Made by a program: the position numbers and the translations under genes
Notes under the pieces: generated by a model
Databases searched by the model: none
Told to the model about the DNA's origin: nothing
What the model saw: the letters and a program-made list of their open reading frames with translations, nothing else
Origin: Balanoglossus misakiensis
Taxonomy: Eukaryota > Hemichordata
Length of the DNA: 64,000 bases
NCBI GenBank assembly: GCA_040954595.2
Contig: CM082588.2
Span: 11,532,001 to 11,596,000, forward strand
Direction: 5' to 3'
Part shown: in pieces, positions 61,226 to 64,000 of the stretch
Position numbering within the stretch: the first letter of the stretch is position 1
How the letters are laid out: each line of letters opens with the position of its first letter

Positions 61226-61842
61226 ATGAACGGGAATTCATTGTTAGAAAACCCGTGTGGAAAGTATCTCTACCCGTTTGAAACTAAGACAAGAATTAAT
61301 TCTTATTTATTTTGTAAAAAAGACAATTTTTCGAAAAAAAGTCGAAAATGGTAATTTTGTCTTGGGTGATTCAAATTATACCGCCTTTTCTGGAATTTGC
61401 AGCACTTTTTACAAGAGAACGACACTTCATGATCCATAATATTTCCGAAAATGAAGAAAGGAGTTAATTTTTTATTATTTTTTAAAAATTTACCATTTTT
61501 GTCAAAATATGGCCAAAATGGCTATTTTTTCTTGAATTCCGTCAATATCTCTGCATTTTTGGAGTGGTCGAAAGTTTTAACATACAATCAACATGTCATA
61601 TATGATCAGGGCACCAAATTCGAAGAACAAAGGTTTTTTTCTTTTTTTTTTCTAAAAATGACATTTTCAAGGAACATTTGGTAAAACGCAATTTTGTCTG
61701 CAGTGAGCCATATTAGACTGTCTTTTGTGGAATTTGTATCGATATATACATACGAAGAGCATTTTATACACCATCAGATTTTCGAAAATGTAGAAAACGG
61801 GTATTTTTTGTAATTTTCAAAAATTTACCATTTTGACCAAAT
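61226..61842. repeat. Truncated satellite unit at BEL/Pao element 2 junction
   Basis: The unit stops at ACCAAAT (61842), where the BEL/Pao LTR begins with TGTGGGG. The TGTGG itself is shared by satellite and LTR. Confidence 0.85.
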
Positions 61843-62178
61843 TGTGGGGAAGTATCGTGGCAGTGATCAATACTCCCGGGAGGGGGTTCGAGTATACTGA
61901 CGTCGGAAAAGAAGCGAACGATTCAGTGCTAGGTAAAACACTGGTTTATTACCATCTGAATCGAACAACAAAGTAACACCACAGAGCTCCTTACAAAATG
62001 CTGCCCGAAAGCGCCAAAACTGGGTTATATATAAGTCCCACGAACTCCGGAGCAAACACTCAAAAATTACAATAAATCTGCTACAAGTATAAAGTTTGGC
62101 GGGAAACAAAGTCAACTCTGATAGGGTAAAAGTTTCCGTCACGTGATCCTTCTGGAGTAAATCTCTCACTTCTCCATA
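61843..62178 (-). repeat. 3' LTR of BEL/Pao element 2
   Basis: On the - strand it starts TATGGAGAAG after GCGGGGGAGAA (polypurine tract, about 62179-62189) and ends CTTCCCCACA, 336 bp. A - strand TATATATAA box is at about 62026-62034, and AATAAA (complement at 61945-61950) lies about 80 bases further on. 62179-62349 is the untranslated tail of pol. Confidence 0.7.
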
Positions 62179-62349
62179 TTCTCCCCCGCGCAAAGGAAAG
62201 TCTCGAAAATCGTCAGAATAAAAACATCAAATAACATGAAATATGATTAAAGTCACCTAAAGTGTTCAAGGATAATAAACTAATGTTCATTGTGTCAGTA
62301 AACATGATAACAGTCACAATGCGATCGAAATTGTTTTCCAATTTCAAAG

Positions 62350-64000
62350 TCAAACAGAGAGATCCGCTATTCGTACTCGAGCGGCAACTGCAGTGTCTCT
62401 GAGAGGTCGTCTCGGGGGTACAACATCCGCCTTCACCGAGGAATCTTCAGAGGCTCCAGCTGTGTCGACTGTTTCAGTATTCGTGTTGGAATCTGCTCCA
62501 ATACCTGTATTATCTCCAGACACAGTTGACAGCTCCTTGGAGACAACTTCCAATGGGTACAATTTATGGATAGGTCGGTTTGTAGGACCACCTGCGGTGT
62601 TCAACTCCGCAGATCGTACCAGTTTATCATTACCGAAGATCAACCTTGTTACAGTTCCTAAATGCCATTTCGGACGTTTGTCAGTGTCACTGTGTATTAT
62701 CACGACATCTCCGACCTTGATGACATTATCACGAGTTCCTTTGGTGGGATGTCGTTCACGTAGGGAAGTCAGATACTCGGACGACCATCTTCGCCAAAAT
62801 TGATCGTGTAATCTTGATAGATGTTCATATCTTTTGTTGATTTCACGATTATCACAGTAAGATGGGTCAATCACCTCTTCGTCGGTGATCTCGATGTACG
62901 GCAATGATGTCAGTGTCCTGCCATGTAGCAAGTGATTTGGGGTCAATCCAATGTTGTCGTTTATACTGGATGACACGTACGTTAACGGCCTGTCGTTTAA
63001 AACGGCTTCAATTTCAGTCACAACTGTTGCGAGTTCATCAAAGGTTAGGTAAGCTCGACCGAGAGTTTTCCTAATAGCGTTCTTTGTCAAAGCAATCAGC
63101 CTCTCCCAGAAGCCACCAAACCAGGGCGCGCGCTTCGGTATAAACGTCCATTGTACACGATGTGCGGCGAGAAAGTCATTTACTTCTGGCGTATCAAACA
63201 GTGTTTTAATTTCATTGGCAGCCGATAAATAAGTCGATGCGTTGTCTGACAGCATCCTACTCGGCAAAGAACGTCTCGCGGCGAATCTTCTGAACGCGTG
63301 CATGAACGTCTGGGTTGACATATCAGGAACCAGTTCTAGGTGAATGGCACGCGTCACCGCACAGGTGAATAAACAGATATAGGCTTTGGCACGTGTCCCA
63401 TCTTTGGCCTTGGTATAAAGATTACCCGTGAAATCCACGCCTGTTACAGTAAATCTTCTGAACGCGTGCATGAACGTCTGGGTTGACATATCAGGAACCA
63501 GTTCTAGGTGAATGGCACGCGTCACCGCACAGGTGAATAAACAGATATAGGCTTTGGCACGTGTCCCATCTTTGGCCTTGGTATAAAGATTACCCGTGAA
63601 ATCCACGCCTGTTACAGTAAATGCTGGGACAATGTTCACTCGATAACTTGGTAGCGGCGCTTGCACTGGATTCGCGTAAGGTTTCCCGGTAACTTTGTTG
63701 CAAATGACACAACCACGTAAGACACCGCGTACAATAATCCGAATTTTGGGGATCCAATATCTTTGCCTTATCTTTGTCACTGTAGATTGGACTCCCTGGT
63801 GAAGCGTCAGTTCGTGTGATTTCCGTATTATCAAATTTGTCAATTTATGATGCGAGGGTATCAAGGCGGGAAATCTTGTGACGAAATCGATCGGCGCGTT
63901 ATGGATTCTACTCCCACAGCGAAGTACGTCTTCTTCTTCAACAAATAAGTTCAGTTGTCGAACAATGGGCGCACATGTACTCAAGTTCAATTTCACAGAC
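62350..64000 (-). CDS. pol: Pol of BEL/Pao element 2: integrase and C-terminal tail, partial
   Basis: The frame is open to the window edge, so the GTG at 63996 is not a start. Residues below count from it. An H-H-C-C zinc finger spans about 61-99. The integrase core has first Asp 132 (G-V-D-F-T-G), second Asp 251 (S-D-N-A-S) and Glu 298 (F-W-E-R-L). The segment 127-182 is repeated exactly as 183-238, so the first catalytic Asp and its beta-sheet surroundings occur twice (Asp 132 and 188). The C-terminal module (V-G-D-V-V-I-I) and a P-L-E-V motif match element 1. A ~75-residue serine and threonine-rich tail, absent in element 1, ends at 62350. The duplication should disrupt the core fold, so activity is doubtful. 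Confidence 0.9.
   Translation of the reverse strand, partial: SVKLNLSTCAPIVRQLNLFVEEEDVLRCGSRIHNAPIDFVTRFPALIPSHHKLTNLIIRKSHELTLHQGVQSTVTKIRQRYWIPKIRIIVRGVLRGCVICNKVTGKPYANPVQAPLPSYRVNIVPAFTVTGVDFTGNLYTKAKDGTRAKAYICLFTCAVTRAIHLELVPDMSTQTFMHAFRRFTVTGVDFTGNLYTKAKDGTRAKAYICLFTCAVTRAIHLELVPDMSTQTFMHAFRRFAARRSLPSRMLSDNASTYLSAANEIKTLFDTPEVNDFLAAHRVQWTFIPKRAPWFGGFWERLIALTKNAIRKTLGRAYLTFDELATVVTEIEAVLNDRPLTYVSSSINDNIGLTPNHLLHGRTLTSLPYIEITDEEVIDPSYCDNREINKRYEHLSRLHDQFWRRWSSEYLTSLRERHPTKGTRDNVIKVGDVVIIHSDTDKRPKWHLGTVTRLIFGNDKLVRSAELNTAGGPTNRPIHKLYPLEVVSKELSTVSGDNTGIGADSNTNTETVDTAGASEDSSVKADVVPPRRPLRDTAVAARVRIADLSV
63284..63619 (-). repeat. 168-bp perfect tandem duplication within integrase
   Basis: Copies 63284-63451 and 63452-63619 are identical. 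At 56 codons exactly, the frame is kept. It could be a very recent mutation or an assembly error. Confidence 0.95.

Larger units (their letters stand above)
28948..61842. repeat. Complex satellite array, right segment (about 33 kb)
   Basis: Anchors (GATGAACGGGAATTC or near) lie at 29462, 31186, 32908, 35119, 37173, 39225, 41273, 43329, 45384, 47437, 49487, 51536, 53589, 55475, 57528, 59581 and 61226. Unit lengths are 1724, 1722, 2211, 2054, 2052, 2048, 2056, 2055, 2053, 2050, 2049, 2053, 1886, 2053, 2053 and 1645 bp. These fit 7, 7, 13, then nine of 11, then 9, 11, 11 and 6 monomers of 81 bp. Units are highly similar. No gene is present in the array. Confidence 0.95.
61843..64000 (-). mobile_element. 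BEL/Pao LTR retrotransposon, element 2 (cut by window end)
   Basis: LTR, polypurine tract and the integrase part of pol lie on the - strand. It is related to element 1 at the protein level but clearly different in sequence and LTR. Gag, protease and RT lie beyond the window. Confidence 0.92.

Noticed and set aside
14723-61842. CENP-B box in the satellite
   Set aside because: I looked for TTCG-N4-A-N2-CGGG-type sequence; the closest stretches (AAATTCGGGC, CTTCGGTTTGCCCG) do not fit.

Overview
The window is repeat-dominated DNA from an animal genome, most likely a marine invertebrate. It has no recognisable host gene, rRNA or tRNA. The protein-coding signal is entirely retrotransposon: two Ty3/Gypsy elements on the + strand (1-5794 and 5797-14722) and two BEL/Pao elements on the - strand (22268-25943 and 61843 to the window end). 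BEL/Pao elements are known only from metazoans. A mollusc-type host is a guess, based on satellite style, and is not shown by the sequence.

Layout. 1-5794: 3' part of Ty3/Gypsy element 1 (gag cut by the window edge, pol broken by one in-frame stop, one LTR of 642 bp). 5797-14722: complete Ty3/Gypsy element 2, two 443-bp LTRs with about three differences, tRNA-Lys-like primer site, gag-pol in one frame broken by two stops, and an unusually long 1.4-kb non-coding tail. 14723-22267 and 28948-61842: two parts of one satellite array. Each unit (1.65-2.7 kb) joins an AT-rich half, itself built from diverged copies of a roughly 330-bp repeat, to a poly-C tract, a short spacer and 6 to 19 GC-richer monomers of 81 bp. 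Unit lengths differ in steps of 81 bp, usually 162 bp. A 796-bp foldback MITE flanked by TTAA sits inside one unit (20513-21308). 22268-25943: 5'-truncated BEL/Pao element 1. 25944-28947: a 3.0-kb foldback element with 34-bp terminal inverted repeats, two oppositely oriented minisatellite arrays (69-bp monomer), a nested 394-bp hairpin and an LTR/primer-site-like fragment. 61843-64000: 3' part of BEL/Pao element 2, whose integrase carries an in-frame 168-bp tandem duplication.

Reading: this looks like heterochromatin in which a homogenising complex satellite has been invaded by LTR elements and foldback DNA elements. The right-hand array is much more uniform than the left and contains a 4.1-kb two-unit higher-order repeat seen three times, which points to recent unequal exchange. 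The strongest candidates for something undescribed are the compound satellite with 81-bp length quanta and the foldback element with inverted minisatellite arms.
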